Shown: piece after piece, positions 15,610 through 25,828 of the stretch
Numbering within the stretch: position 1 is the stretch's first letter
Layout of the letters: each line of letters opens with the position of its first letter
Notes under the pieces: model-generated
Seen by the model: the letters and a program-made list of their open reading frames with translations, nothing else
The model's database searches: none
Told to the model about the DNA's origin: nothing
NCBI RefSeq assembly: GCF_009811555.1
Contig: NZ_BLIN01000005.1
Location: 4,783,501-4,847,500 of the forward strand
Direction: 5' to 3'
DNA length: 64,000 bases
Source: Streptomyces caniferus
GTDB taxonomy: Bacteria > Actinomycetota > Actinomycetes > Streptomycetales > Streptomycetaceae
Program-made: the position numbers and the translations under genes

Positions 15610-16809
15610 GTGAACGTCCTGGACATCTTGCTGCTGGTCGCGGCCGTATGGTTCGCGATCATCGGCTATCGGCAAGGTTTTGTCGTCGGCATCCTGTCCG
15701 TGATCGGCTTCCTCGGAGGCGGTCTGATCGCGGTCTATCTGCTGCCCGTGATCTGGAACGAGATCACCGGAGATGCCACCCCCGGCACCTTCGCGGCCGT
15801 CGCCGCGGTCGCCATCGTGATCGTGTGTGCATCCGTGGGCCAGGCGCTCACCACCCATTGGGGCAACAAACTGCGCCGCCACATCACCTGGTCACCGGCG
15901 AGAGCGCTGGATGCGACCGGCGGCGCGCTGGTCAACGTCCTGGCGATGCTGCTGGTCGCCTGGCTGATCGGCTCGGCGCTGGCCGGTACGTCCCTGCCGA
16001 CGCTCGGCAAGGAGGTCCGCAACTCCAAGGTGCTGCTCGGGGTGTCCCGGGTGATGCCCCAGCAGGCCAGCACCTGGTTCGCGGACTTCTCCTCGGTCCT
16101 CGCGCAGAACGGCTTCCCGCAGGTCTTCACGCCGTTCTCCAACGAGCCGATCAACAATGTGCCCGCGCCCGACCCCCGGCTGGCCACCAGCCCGGTGGCG
16201 GCGCAGGCCCGGCGCAGCATCGTCAAGGTCGTCGGCACGGCCCCCGGCTGCGGCAAGGTCCTCGAAGGCAGCGGCTTCGTCTTCGGCCGCCACCGCGTGA
16301 TGACCAACGCCCATGTGGTCGGCGGCGTCCGCGAGCCGACCGTCCAGGTGGGCGGCGAGGGCCGCACGTACGACGCCAAGGTCGTGATCTACGACTGGCG
16401 GCGCGACATCGCGGTCCTGGAAGTGCCCTCGCTGGAGGCGCCGGCGCTGCAGTTCACCGACGGGGACGCGAGCAGCGGCAACAGCGCCATCGTCGCCGGC
16501 TTCCCGGAGAACGGCGGCTACGACGTCCGCTCCGCCCGTATCCGCGGCCGTATCCAGGCCAACGGCCCGGACATCTACCACCGCGGCACGGTCGGCCGCG
16601 ACGTCTACTCCCTCTACGCCACGGTCCGGCAGGGCAACTCCGGCGGCCCGCTGCTCACCCCGCAGGGCAAGGTCTACGGCGTCGTCTTCGCGAAGTCGCT
16701 GGACGACTCGCACACCGGATACGCGCTGACCGCCGACGAGATCCGTGAGGACGTCCTCAAGGGTCGTACGGCCCGGCAGCAGGTCGACAGCCAGGGCTGC
16801 GCGATCTAG
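15610..16809 (+). CDS. MarP-like membrane serine protease (CvpA + trypsin)
   Basis: This 399-aa protein has four N-terminal membrane helices of the CvpA type (starting VNVLDILLLVAAVWFAIIGY) and a periplasmic-side trypsin domain with His235 (TNAHVV), Asp266 (RRDIAVL) and Ser344 (GNSGGPLL). Mycobacterial MarP, with the same layout, is needed for acid and oxidative stress survival through cell wall hydrolase processing. GTG at 15601 is an equally possible start. The stop codon TAG (16807-16809) lies within the left terminal repeat of the mobile element that follows, so the original C-terminus may have changed after ...DSQGCAI. Confidence 0.92.
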   Translation: MNVLDILLLVAAVWFAIIGYRQGFVVGILSVIGFLGGGLIAVYLLPVIWNEITGDATPGTFAAVAAVAIVIVCASVGQALTTHWGNKLRRHITWSPARALDATGGALVNVLAMLLVAWLIGSALAGTSLPTLGKEVRNSKVLLGVSRVMPQQASTWFADFSSVLAQNGFPQVFTPFSNEPINNVPAPDPRLATSPVAAQARRSIVKVVGTAPGCGKVLEGSGFVFGRHRVMTNAHVVGGVREPTVQVGGEGRTYDAKVVIYDWRRDIAVLEVPSLEAPALQFTDGDASSGNSAIVAGFPENGGYDVRSARIRGRIQANGPDIYHRGTVGRDVYSLYATVRQGNSGGPLLTPQGKVYGVVFAKSLDDSHTGYALTADEIREDVLKGRTARQQVDSQGCAI

Positions 16810-16854
16810 GGGGTGTCGTTCGGATCATGGCGGGCTCGCGGGGCCTGGCACGCA

Positions 16855-16888
16855 CTCCCCCACGCCTGAATGGCGCGGGGGGACCCCC
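16855..16888 (+). repeat. Palindromic element inside the MITE
   Basis: CTCCCCCACGCCT...GCGGGGGGACCCCC, 34 bp, same type as in topA and the MFS-tmk gene. Confidence 0.75.
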
Positions 16889-16904
16889 ATCCGCGTTGTC
16901 GTCA

Positions 16905-16947
16905 CTCTTCCCCAAGCTCTCGGCTTCGCTCGAGCAGGGGAGACCCC
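16905..16947 (+). repeat. Second palindromic element inside the MITE
   Basis: CTCTTCCCCAAGC...GAGCAGGGGAGACCCC with an internal imperfect GAGC-type hairpin around TCTCGGCTTCGCTCGAG. It is a variant of the preceding element. Confidence 0.65.
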
Positions 16948-16969
16948 AACCGCTCCGCGTCGACTCCCT

Positions 16970-16994
16970 CCTCCGCCTTGCGATCGCACGCACC
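16970..16994 (+). repeat. 25-nt dispersed repeat, copy 1
   Basis: A 25-nt segment containing CGCCTTGCGATCGCACGC is identical to 35107-35131. It includes the 8-bp palindrome GCGATCGC and lies in the right arm of the MITE. Confidence 0.85.
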
Positions 16995-17039
16995 AGGCCC
17001 CGCTCCCTGATCCACCAGGATCCGAACGACACCCCCTAG

Positions 17040-17614
17040 GCCCGTTCCGCAAGGCCCCAGGGCGTACCCGGCGGTGACAGCCGGACAGGCGCCTTGGGGC
17101 GCGTCGGGCGCGGGGAGACGTGCTTCCCGCGCCCTGCCGGCGGCCGTGGGTCAGGTACGGAGGTCCGGGGATTCAGGTACGGGGATGGCGTAGCCGTGCG
17201 CTCATCCAGCGCGCTCTGCGGCGCAGGATGCGAGGGATGCCCATGGGGTGCGCCGGATCGGGGGAGGCGCCGGACCTGAGGTCCGGGGTTCCCCTGTCCT
17301 GAGTACCCACTACAGCGGCACTGCTGCGGCGGTTGCGTGCCACGTCACGGTAGTCGTGCGTCCAGCCCATACCTTCGACTCTGCCCGTGGCCCAAGGTCC
17401 GTAATCGCCTCGGGGACCGCCAATTGGCCTATGCGCCAGGCAAGTGGCTGTTCGTCAGACGTGAGTTCGAGCTTCGGGTGGATATGCCCGCTCGACGGTC
17501 CGGGCCGCGTGCTCGACGAGGCGCGGACGCACCAGGCGGCGGTGTGCAGGCCTTCCCTCAACGGTCGGGTCCGGGGCCCTCGTTGCCCCCGGACCGATCC
17601 TGTTGTGCGGCTGC
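17040..17614. other. Spacer after the MITE, no gene seen
   Basis: About 575 bp have less consistent codon bias than the neighbours and no convincing gene. A short hairpin CCGGACC-TGA-GGTCCGG occurs at 17270-17286, and the hydrolase terminator lies near the right end. It may contain decayed coding sequence. Confidence 0.5.
17568..17595 (-). terminator. Terminator after alpha/beta hydrolase
   Basis: A 9-bp stem GGTCCGGGG/CCCCGGACC with a 10-nt loop begins 19 nt past the stop codon of the minus-strand gene. Confidence 0.65.
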
Positions 17615-18550
17615 TCAGCGATCCGGTTCCGGGTCCTTGAGCCAGTTGATCAGTTCCGTGGAGAACGCCACCGGGTCCTCCTCGTGCGGGAAGTGGCCCA
17701 GGCCGTCGAACAGCCGCCACCGGTAGGGCGCCTCGACGTACTCGCCGGAGCCGGCCGCGCTGCGGGTGCGCATCACCGGGTCGAGCGAGCCGTGCAGATG
17801 CAGCGTCGGGACCCGTACGGGCATCTTCATCCGGCGGTTGAACTGGATTCCGTCGGGGCGCGCGAGCGACCGCACCATCCAGCGGTACGGCTCGATCGAG
17901 CAGTGCGCCGTCGACGGGATGCTCATCGCCCGCTGGTAGACCGCGATCGCCTCGTCATCCGGCAGCCGAGGCCCGGACCAGTCGCGGATCATCCGGCCCA
18001 CCAGCGCCGCGTCGTCCGCCGTCAGCCGGCGTTCGGGCAGCCAGGGCCGCTGGAAGTTCCAGATGTGCGAACTCCGGGCGCTCTGCCGGACGTCGGCGAG
18101 CATCGCCGAGCGCCAGCGCCGCGGGTGCGGCATCGAGGACACGGCCAGCCGGCGCACCAGCTTGGGCCGCATCACCGCCGCCGTCCAGGCGAGGTAGCCG
18201 CCCAGGTCGTGCCCGACGAGCGCGGCGTCCGGCTCGCCCAGGGACCGTATGACGCCGGTGACGTCCAGGGCGAGATTCGCCGGGTCGTAGCCGCGGGGGG
18301 TGCGGTCGCTGCCGCCGACGCCCCGCAGATCCATCGCCACCGCGCGGAAGCCCGCCTCGGCCAGGGCCGGGAGCTGCTGCCGCCAGGTCCACCAGAACTG
18401 CGGAAAGCCGTGCAGCAGCAGCACCAGCGGGCCCTCGCCCATCTCCGCGATGTGGAAGCGGGCGCCGTTGGCCGCGACGTCACGGTGCGAGACCGTGCCG
18501 CCGGGGATGCCGATCCGTACGACCGAGGCGGTGCTGTCAGGGGCTGTCAT
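17615..18550 (-). CDS. Alpha/beta hydrolase, epoxide hydrolase-like
   Basis: This 311-aa alpha/beta hydrolase shows the oxyanion segment LLHGFPQFWWTWRQQ, the nucleophile elbow GHDLGG with Asp (typical of epoxide hydrolases and haloalkane dehalogenases rather than lipases), HGSLDPV, and the C-terminal GLGHFPHEE with the catalytic His. The substrate cannot be read from sequence. The start ATG overlaps the stop of the upstream holin-like gene (ATGA), so they are co-translated. Confidence 0.9.
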   Translation of the reverse strand: MTAPDSTASVVRIGIPGGTVSHRDVAANGARFHIAEMGEGPLVLLLHGFPQFWWTWRQQLPALAEAGFRAVAMDLRGVGGSDRTPRGYDPANLALDVTGVIRSLGEPDAALVGHDLGGYLAWTAAVMRPKLVRRLAVSSMPHPRRWRSAMLADVRQSARSSHIWNFQRPWLPERRLTADDAALVGRMIRDWSGPRLPDDEAIAVYQRAMSIPSTAHCSIEPYRWMVRSLARPDGIQFNRRMKMPVRVPTLHLHGSLDPVMRTRSAAGSGEYVEAPYRWRLFDGLGHFPHEEDPVAFSTELINWLKDPEPDR

Positions 18551-19005
18551 ACCGATGAGCGTGTCACAGACTCCAGCGCCGGGTGTTCCACCGGGGCCAG
18601 GCGCGGGTGCGGCTTGGCCTTCTGGAGCACGGCCGCGGTCTCCTTGGCCGAGTTGATGGACTTCTCCGGCTTCTTGATCTTCTTCATCTTGGCCATCGCG
18701 ATGAGGGCCAGCAGGCCGGCGAGGACCAGGAAGGCGCCGCCGACGATCAGGAAGGACCAGGCGAGCCCGAGGCCGAGGTTGTGGATGCCGTAGGCCGCGG
18801 CGAAGCTCAGGACCGGCAGCGCGAACAGCGCCAGCGCGCCCGCGACCATGAACGCGGCACTGCCGATGCCCGCCCGCTTGGCGTCCTGGCGGAACTCCGC
18901 CTTGGCCAGCGCGATCTCGTCGTGCACCAGCGCGGACATCTCGGCGGTGGCCGTGGCCACCAGCTGTCCGAGGCTGCGTTCCGTGCTGTGGTCGGCTGCG
19001 CTCAT
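18547..19005 (-). CDS. Phage holin-family / Actinobacterial holin-X-like protein
   Basis: This 152-aa protein has an N-terminal amphipathic helix (TATAEMSALVHDEIALAKAEF), two transmembrane segments (residues about 50-75 and 85-107) and a Lys-rich tail with MKKIKKPEKS. It fits the chromosomal phage_holin_3_6 family, whose role in Streptomyces is unknown; a role in phage lysis is not implied. The start at 19005 has GAGGGAGA upstream. It is coupled to the downstream hydrolase, and lies 44 nt after nhaA on the same strand, so nhaA-holin-hydrolase form an operon. Confidence 0.88.
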   Translation of the reverse strand: MSAADHSTERSLGQLVATATAEMSALVHDEIALAKAEFRQDAKRAGIGSAAFMVAGALALFALPVLSFAAAYGIHNLGLGLAWSFLIVGGAFLVLAGLLALIAMAKMKKIKKPEKSINSAKETAAVLQKAKPHPRLAPVEHPALESVTRSSV

Positions 19006-19049
19006 CGCCGTCTCCCTCTTTTCTTCACCCGGATGCAAAGCCTCTCAGA

Positions 19050-20444
19050 TCATGCCGGACCATCGTCTCCGGCATGCCTGCTGGAGGCCACTTCGGCAAG
19101 CCGCCGGTGTTCCGCGGCCTTGGCTTCGTGGATCGCCGCCATCCGCAGGTGGTATTCGGGCTGGTCGAGTTCGTAGATGTCGGGGATGCCGTCCTGGTCC
19201 TCGTCCCGGTCTTCTTCCTCGCACAGCTTCTTGTACTCGGCATTGCGGAGTTTGAGGAGAATGCCGGCGAGGACGGCCGCCAGCAGCGAGCCGATCAGCA
19301 CCGATGCCTTGATCTCGTCGGTCAGCACCAGGTTCTTGGCGAAGGCGAGTTCGCCGATGAGCAGCGAGACGGTGAAGCCGATGCCGGCCAGGGAGGCGAG
19401 GGCGAAGACATCCGGCCACTTGAGGTCGGGGTTGAGTTCGGCCCTGGTGAAGCGGGCGGCCAGCCAGGTGCCGCCGAAGATGCCGAGCGCCTTGCCCACC
19501 ACCAGGCCGAGGACGACCCCCAGCGTCTCCGGCCGGGTGAAGACGTCATGGACCGCGCCGCCGGATATGGAGACGCCCGCGGAGAAGAGGGCGAACAGCG
19601 GCACGGCGAAGCCGGCCGAGAGCGGGCGGACCAGGTGCTCGATGCGCTCGCCCGGGGACTGCGTCTCGCCGTCGCGCCGGGTGCAGCGCAGCATCAGGCC
19701 CATGGCGACGCCGGCGATGGTGGCGTGCACCCCGCTGTTCTCCATCAGGGCCCAGATGGCCAGGGCGAGCGGGACGTAGACGTACCAGCCCCGGACGCCC
19801 TTGCGCAGCAGCAGATAGAAGATCACCAGGCCGACGACGGCCAGACCGAGCGCCAGGAAATTGAGCGTCGAGGTGAAGAAGATCGCGATGATCAGGATGG
19901 CGAAGAGGTCGTCGACGACGGCGAGCGTCAGCAGGAAGGCGCGCAGCGCGGCGGGCAGGGACGTGCCGATGACGGCGAGCACGGCGAGCGCGAAGGCGAT
20001 GTCGGTGGCGGTGGGCACCGCCCAGCCCTGCAGCGAGCCGCCGCCGATGCTGTTGACGGCGAAGTAGACGACCGCCGGCATCGCCATCCCGCAGAGGGCG
20101 GCGATCACGGGCAGTGCGGCGGCCTTCGGATCGCGCAGCTCGCCGGCCACCAGTTCGCGCTTGAGCTCGATGCCGGCGACGAAGAAGAAGACCGCGAGCA
20201 GCCCGTTGGCGGCCCAGTGCTGGAGGGAGAGGTCCAGGCCCAGCGCGGCTGGTCCCAGGTGGAAGCCGCGGACCGCCTCATAGCTCCCGCCGAGGGTGTT
20301 TGCCCAGATCAGAGCGGCTACGGCGGCGGCGAGCAGCAGGACGCCACCGAGGGTTTCGGTGCGCAGTGCCTCCGCGATGAAGTTCCGCTCGGGCAACGGC
20401 ATGCGTCCGAGGAAGGAGTGGCGACGGTTGGTGGGGGCGCTCAC
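19050..20444 (-). CDS. nhaA: NhaA Na+/H+ antiporter
   Basis: This 464-aa antiporter should exchange cytoplasmic Na+ for external protons. It has about twelve membrane helices, with VPTATDIAFALAVLAVIG, the ion-binding Asp pair in LAVVDDLFAI, and the unwound TM11 region GIGFTVSLLIGELAF. The GTG start has GGAGG about 8 nt upstream. The C-terminal 65 residues are cytosolic and acidic, with DRDEDQDGIPDIYELDQ, a DxDxDG calcium-loop-like motif, followed by a His-containing helix; E. coli NhaA lacks such a tail. Confidence 0.94.
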   Translation of the reverse strand: MSAPTNRRHSFLGRMPLPERNFIAEALRTETLGGVLLLAAAVAALIWANTLGGSYEAVRGFHLGPAALGLDLSLQHWAANGLLAVFFFVAGIELKRELVAGELRDPKAAALPVIAALCGMAMPAVVYFAVNSIGGGSLQGWAVPTATDIAFALAVLAVIGTSLPAALRAFLLTLAVVDDLFAILIIAIFFTSTLNFLALGLAVVGLVIFYLLLRKGVRGWYVYVPLALAIWALMENSGVHATIAGVAMGLMLRCTRRDGETQSPGERIEHLVRPLSAGFAVPLFALFSAGVSISGGAVHDVFTRPETLGVVLGLVVGKALGIFGGTWLAARFTRAELNPDLKWPDVFALASLAGIGFTVSLLIGELAFAKNLVLTDEIKASVLIGSLLAAVLAGILLKLRNAEYKKLCEEEDRDEDQDGIPDIYELDQPEYHLRMAAIHEAKAAEHRRLAEVASSRHAGDDGPA

Positions 20445-20781
20445 GCGGTGACCTCCGGGGCTCTCGGTAGCTGCGTACGGCTGTTGCAGTTGCCGACCAG
20501 ACTTCCCGGCGCACCCTGAGTTTCTTGGCGTGTCATTGACGCAGTTCCCACTTTACCGGCCAGGGGCAAGCGGCTATCCGGTGGGCTCACTTTACGGGCA
20601 ATTCGGGCGCCGGGCCGCTGGGCGGGGCGCCGGGGGACGGGGCGCTGAAGCCGGTACGGGCGCCGGAGGGCGGCAGGGTGGTGGGCTGCAGCGGATGGGG
20701 CGTTCTCCCCGTAGGGCCGGGTGGACCGGAGGGCGGGTACCGCCGGAGACGGGAGGGGCGGGTGCCCCCGGACACGACGGA
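20445..20781. other. Intergenic, nhaA upstream region
   Basis: About 340 bp contain the nhaA promoter. No gene and no distinct operator were recognised; the sequence is G+C-rich and low in coding bias. Confidence 0.45.
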
Positions 20782-20812
20782 GGGGCGCCCGGCCGCGTCG
20801 GCCGGGCGCCCC
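20782..20812 (-). terminator. acs terminator
   Basis: A perfect 13-bp stem (20782-20794 with 20800-20812) and 5-nt loop start 18 nt after the acetyl-CoA synthetase stop. Confidence 0.88.
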
Positions 20813-20830
20813 GTCTGTCATCCGTCCGGC

Positions 20831-22795
<1,965 letters not shown>

Positions 22796-22944
22796 GACAT
22801 CTCCCAATCCCAGGGCATCCGATGTGTCCCCAGGTCATAGCTCATCAGCCCACGCCCGGCCCTGACAAGGGCTGTGGAAAAATATTGGTGTAGACCTTTT
22901 GGCGGGGAGTCAGTTTCGGGGATGCCGAGGGGCCTCCGCGCAGG

Positions 22945-25272
22945 TCAGACCGTCACCGGCGCCGGTTCGCCGCGGACCGCGCAGAACCGCCCGGTGGCCT
23001 CGTCGAGCACGTACGCCTGGGCCTCGCCGACATGGAAATACATGCCGTGCAGCGTGAGCGCGCCCTCGGCCACCCGGCGCGCCACGCAGGGGTGTGCCCT
23101 GAGGTGGTCGAGCTGTTGCATGACGTTGACGAGCGCCAGCCGCTCCTGGTCGTCGTCCACCGGTCGCCCGCTCAGGGAGACTTCACCCCGCCCCAGCCGC
23201 CCGATGCGCTGCATACGGGCCAGGCTCGGCCGCCCGTGCCGCAGCCACCGGGAGAGCGGCGTCGGCTCGGCGTCCTCCGGAGCGGCGGCGCCCAGCAGCG
23301 CCCCCATGGCCCCGCACCCCGAATGGCCGCACACCGTGATCGAGCCGACCCGCAGCACCTCCACGGCGTACTCGATCGCCGCTCCCACGGAGTCGCAGGA
23401 GGCATCCGAGCCGGGCGGCGGCATCAGGTTGCCGACATTGCGGACGGTGAACAGATCACCCGGCCCACTCGACGTGATCATGCTCGTGACCAGCCGGGAG
23501 TCGGCGCAGGTCAGGAACAGCTGGCTGGGCCGCTGGCCCTCGCGCGCCAGCCGGGCCAGCTCCTCGCGCACGAGCGGTGCCGTATGGCGCTGGAACGCGC
23601 TGACCCCGCCCAGCAATTGGCTGCCGCTGCTCTCCGTCGCCACTGCCGGGTCCGGGGCGGGCCGGGTGCAGTGGTGGTTGCGCCACGGCGTCCACGGGCG
23701 GCAGGAGTGCGCCTTGGCCGGCTCGGCGATCGGCCGTCCCGGGCGGCCGCCGAGGTTCACCCAGCCGCCGTGCGCCCGATGGGCGGTGGACCAGGACTGC
23801 AGCGCCTCGTAGGCGGCATGATCCATGAACGAGCCGCACAGCTCGACGACGACATCGGTGTGCGCGGGCACCTGCCCCAGCGCCCGGGTCAGCCGCGGCA
23901 CCGCCAGAAACGTCAACTGGCCGCTGACGCGTACCCGGTGGCCGTCGGCCTCCTCGGTCACCGTGATCCGGGTGTGCGTCAGCCGGCGCAGCGCCAGGAA
24001 GAGCGCGACGGCGATGCCCGTCAGTACGCCCTGGAGTACGCCGAAGAGCACGACGCCTCCCAAGGTGGCCGCGTACACCGGGAATTCGCGGTGCCGCTGG
24101 ACGTGCCGGATATGCGCAAAGCTCACCATCCGTACGCCGACGACCATCACCAGCGCGGCGAGCGCGGCCAGCGGGATCAGCTCCAGTACGGCCGCCAGCA
24201 GGCCCGCGGTCAGCAGCACCCATACGCCGTGCAGCACGGTGGCGCGGCGGGTGGCCGCGCCCGCCCGCACATTGGCCGAGCCGCGCATCGCGCCTCCGGA
24301 GACCGGAAGACCGCCCAGCAGCCCGGAGACGGCATTGGCCACGCCCTGAGCGGCCAGTTCGCGGTTGAGCCGGGCCCGCCCCGTGGGAGCGCCCGGCCGC
24401 TCGGCCGCCAGCCGGTCCACGGCCACTGCCGACAGCAGCGACTCCATGCTGGCGACGAGGGTGACGGTCAACACCGCGGCGGCGAGCGCCGGAAGGGAGA
24501 CGTCCGGCAGCGCGGGCGGCTCGGGCAGCCGCCAGGACGGCAGCTCCACGCGCGCCACCGCCGTCCCCGCGCTCACGGCCGTCGCGGCGAGCACGGCGGC
24601 CAGCGGGGCCGGCAGCACCCGCGCCCACCGCCCGGCGCGGCCCGGCAGCCGTCCCCAGCCGATGAGCACGGCGACGGTGACGGTGCCGATCAGCAGCGCG
24701 GCGAGGTGTGGATGCGCCAACTGGCCGGGCAGCGCGGCGGCGTTGTCGAGTGCCGAACTGTCGGGGCTGCCGCCGAGCACCACATGGAGCTGCCCGAGGG
24801 CGATGGTGGCCCCGATACCGGCCAGCATGCCGTGCACGATCGCCGGGCTGACGGCCAGCGTCGCACGGGCCACCCGTACGGCGCCCAGGACGATTTGGGC
24901 CAGACCGGCCAGGACCGTGATCGCGCAGGTGGCGCGCCAGCCGTAGCGCTGGACCAGGTCGGCGGTGACCACCAGGAGGCCGGTTGCGGCCCCGGTCACC
25001 TGGAGCGGGGCGCCGCCGAGCAGTCCGGCGACGATGCCGCCGACGACCGCGGCGACCAGGCCGGCCTGGAGCGGGGCGCCGGTGGCCAGGGCGATGCCCA
25101 GCGACAGCGGGACCGCGAGCAGGAAGACGACGACCGAAGCGGAGAGATCCCCTCGGAAAGCGGTCCGGCCGGCCTTCTTCGTGCGAGGGCCGGGCCCCGA
25201 GGGCGTACGGGGCCCGGGAGGGCTTTCGGTGTGGTGCGAGGTGCGCGGCGGCGACTTCTCGATCTGCGGCAT
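22945..25272 (-). CDS. SulP transporter-STAS-beta-carbonic anhydrase fusion
   Basis: This 775-aa fusion has a SulP transporter domain (residues about 40-400; conserved VSPAIVHGMLAGIGATIALGQ and a VASMESLLSAVAVDRLA helix), a STAS domain (about 405-520), and a beta-carbonic anhydrase domain. Zinc ligands and dyad are C589, D591 and R593 (in CADSR), and H650 and C653 (HSGC). It probably imports bicarbonate or sulfate and interconverts CO2 and HCO3-. The ATG at 25272 has GGAGGAGA upstream. The longer frame to 25398 is not needed. The gene stands alone. Confidence 0.92.
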   Translation of the reverse strand: MPQIEKSPPRTSHHTESPPGPRTPSGPGPRTKKAGRTAFRGDLSASVVVFLLAVPLSLGIALATGAPLQAGLVAAVVGGIVAGLLGGAPLQVTGAATGLLVVTADLVQRYGWRATCAITVLAGLAQIVLGAVRVARATLAVSPAIVHGMLAGIGATIALGQLHVVLGGSPDSSALDNAAALPGQLAHPHLAALLIGTVTVAVLIGWGRLPGRAGRWARVLPAPLAAVLAATAVSAGTAVARVELPSWRLPEPPALPDVSLPALAAAVLTVTLVASMESLLSAVAVDRLAAERPGAPTGRARLNRELAAQGVANAVSGLLGGLPVSGGAMRGSANVRAGAATRRATVLHGVWVLLTAGLLAAVLELIPLAALAALVMVVGVRMVSFAHIRHVQRHREFPVYAATLGGVVLFGVLQGVLTGIAVALFLALRRLTHTRITVTEEADGHRVRVSGQLTFLAVPRLTRALGQVPAHTDVVVELCGSFMDHAAYEALQSWSTAHRAHGGWVNLGGRPGRPIAEPAKAHSCRPWTPWRNHHCTRPAPDPAVATESSGSQLLGGVSAFQRHTAPLVREELARLAREGQRPSQLFLTCADSRLVTSMITSSGPGDLFTVRNVGNLMPPPGSDASCDSVGAAIEYAVEVLRVGSITVCGHSGCGAMGALLGAAAPEDAEPTPLSRWLRHGRPSLARMQRIGRLGRGEVSLSGRPVDDDQERLALVNVMQQLDHLRAHPCVARRVAEGALTLHGMYFHVGEAQAYVLDEATGRFCAVRGEPAPVTV

Positions 25273-25828
25273 TCCCGTCTCCTCCGGGGCGACGCGGTCG
25301 CGCGGGGGCGCGATCGTGGGGCGGCGGTGTACTGCGGCGGGACGTGAGCCGGCCGGCGGTTGTCGCCGTTGGGCGACGGTCCGGTGACTCTCAAGCATCG
25401 GTAAATGAACCGTAATGACAGGTAAAGGTCAGGAGAAGCTTTTACCGGCAAATGCCGTCATCCTTCCCCCTATGGGGTGAATGCTAAGACATCTGGCTTG
25501 CCGATTTCCTGCCTCTTTTTCCTGCTTCTTCTCGGCAGAAAGAAGCCGGTGCGCCGTGATTTCGATGCATCACTCGGCAGACGCGCACGGATAGCGGAAA
25601 CGAGGTGGCTGATAGCGGCGGCGCCAAAGGCGATGCAGCCGAAGGCGGGGCAGGAAAGGCGATCGCATCCATAGCTGCAGCGATCGCGCTCCGGGGTGAC
25701 GCTGCCGGTGCGGCGAACGCCGGAGGGGCGACGGGCCTGCCTTTTCAGCGCCCCTCCGGGCCCGTTCACCCCGGTGCCGTCCGCACCGGCGGGCACACCG
25801 GCCGCGCCCGCCGGCGCCGTCCGGCGGG
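25273..25828. other. Intergenic region between two minus-strand genes
   Basis: About 555 bp with local AT-richer DNA (25480-25560), containing a C+T-rich stretch TTTCCTGCCTCTTTTTCC. A 65-codon frame from 25477 (starting GTG) is open on the plus strand but has weak coding bias and no ribosome binding site, so no gene is called. The right half has high GC and may hold a terminator that could not be defined. Confidence 0.45.

Larger units (their letters stand above)
16806..17039. mobile_element. 234-bp MITE-like element with 21-bp perfect TIRs
   Basis: The ends are perfect inverted repeats of 21 bp (16806-16826 and 17019-17039), beginning CTAGGGGGTGTCG. The similarity continues inward imperfectly to about 50 bp (GCGGGGCCTGGCACGC against GCGGGGCCTGGTGCGT). 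There is no transposase, so it would move only in trans. The interior holds two copies of the short palindromic element and a 25-nt segment also found at 35107. Both ends carry CTAG, which may be the duplicated target or part of the repeat. Confidence 0.75.

Noticed and set aside
25477..25674. 65-codon frame in the SulP-CooC gap
   Set aside because: No ribosome binding site, weak coding bias.
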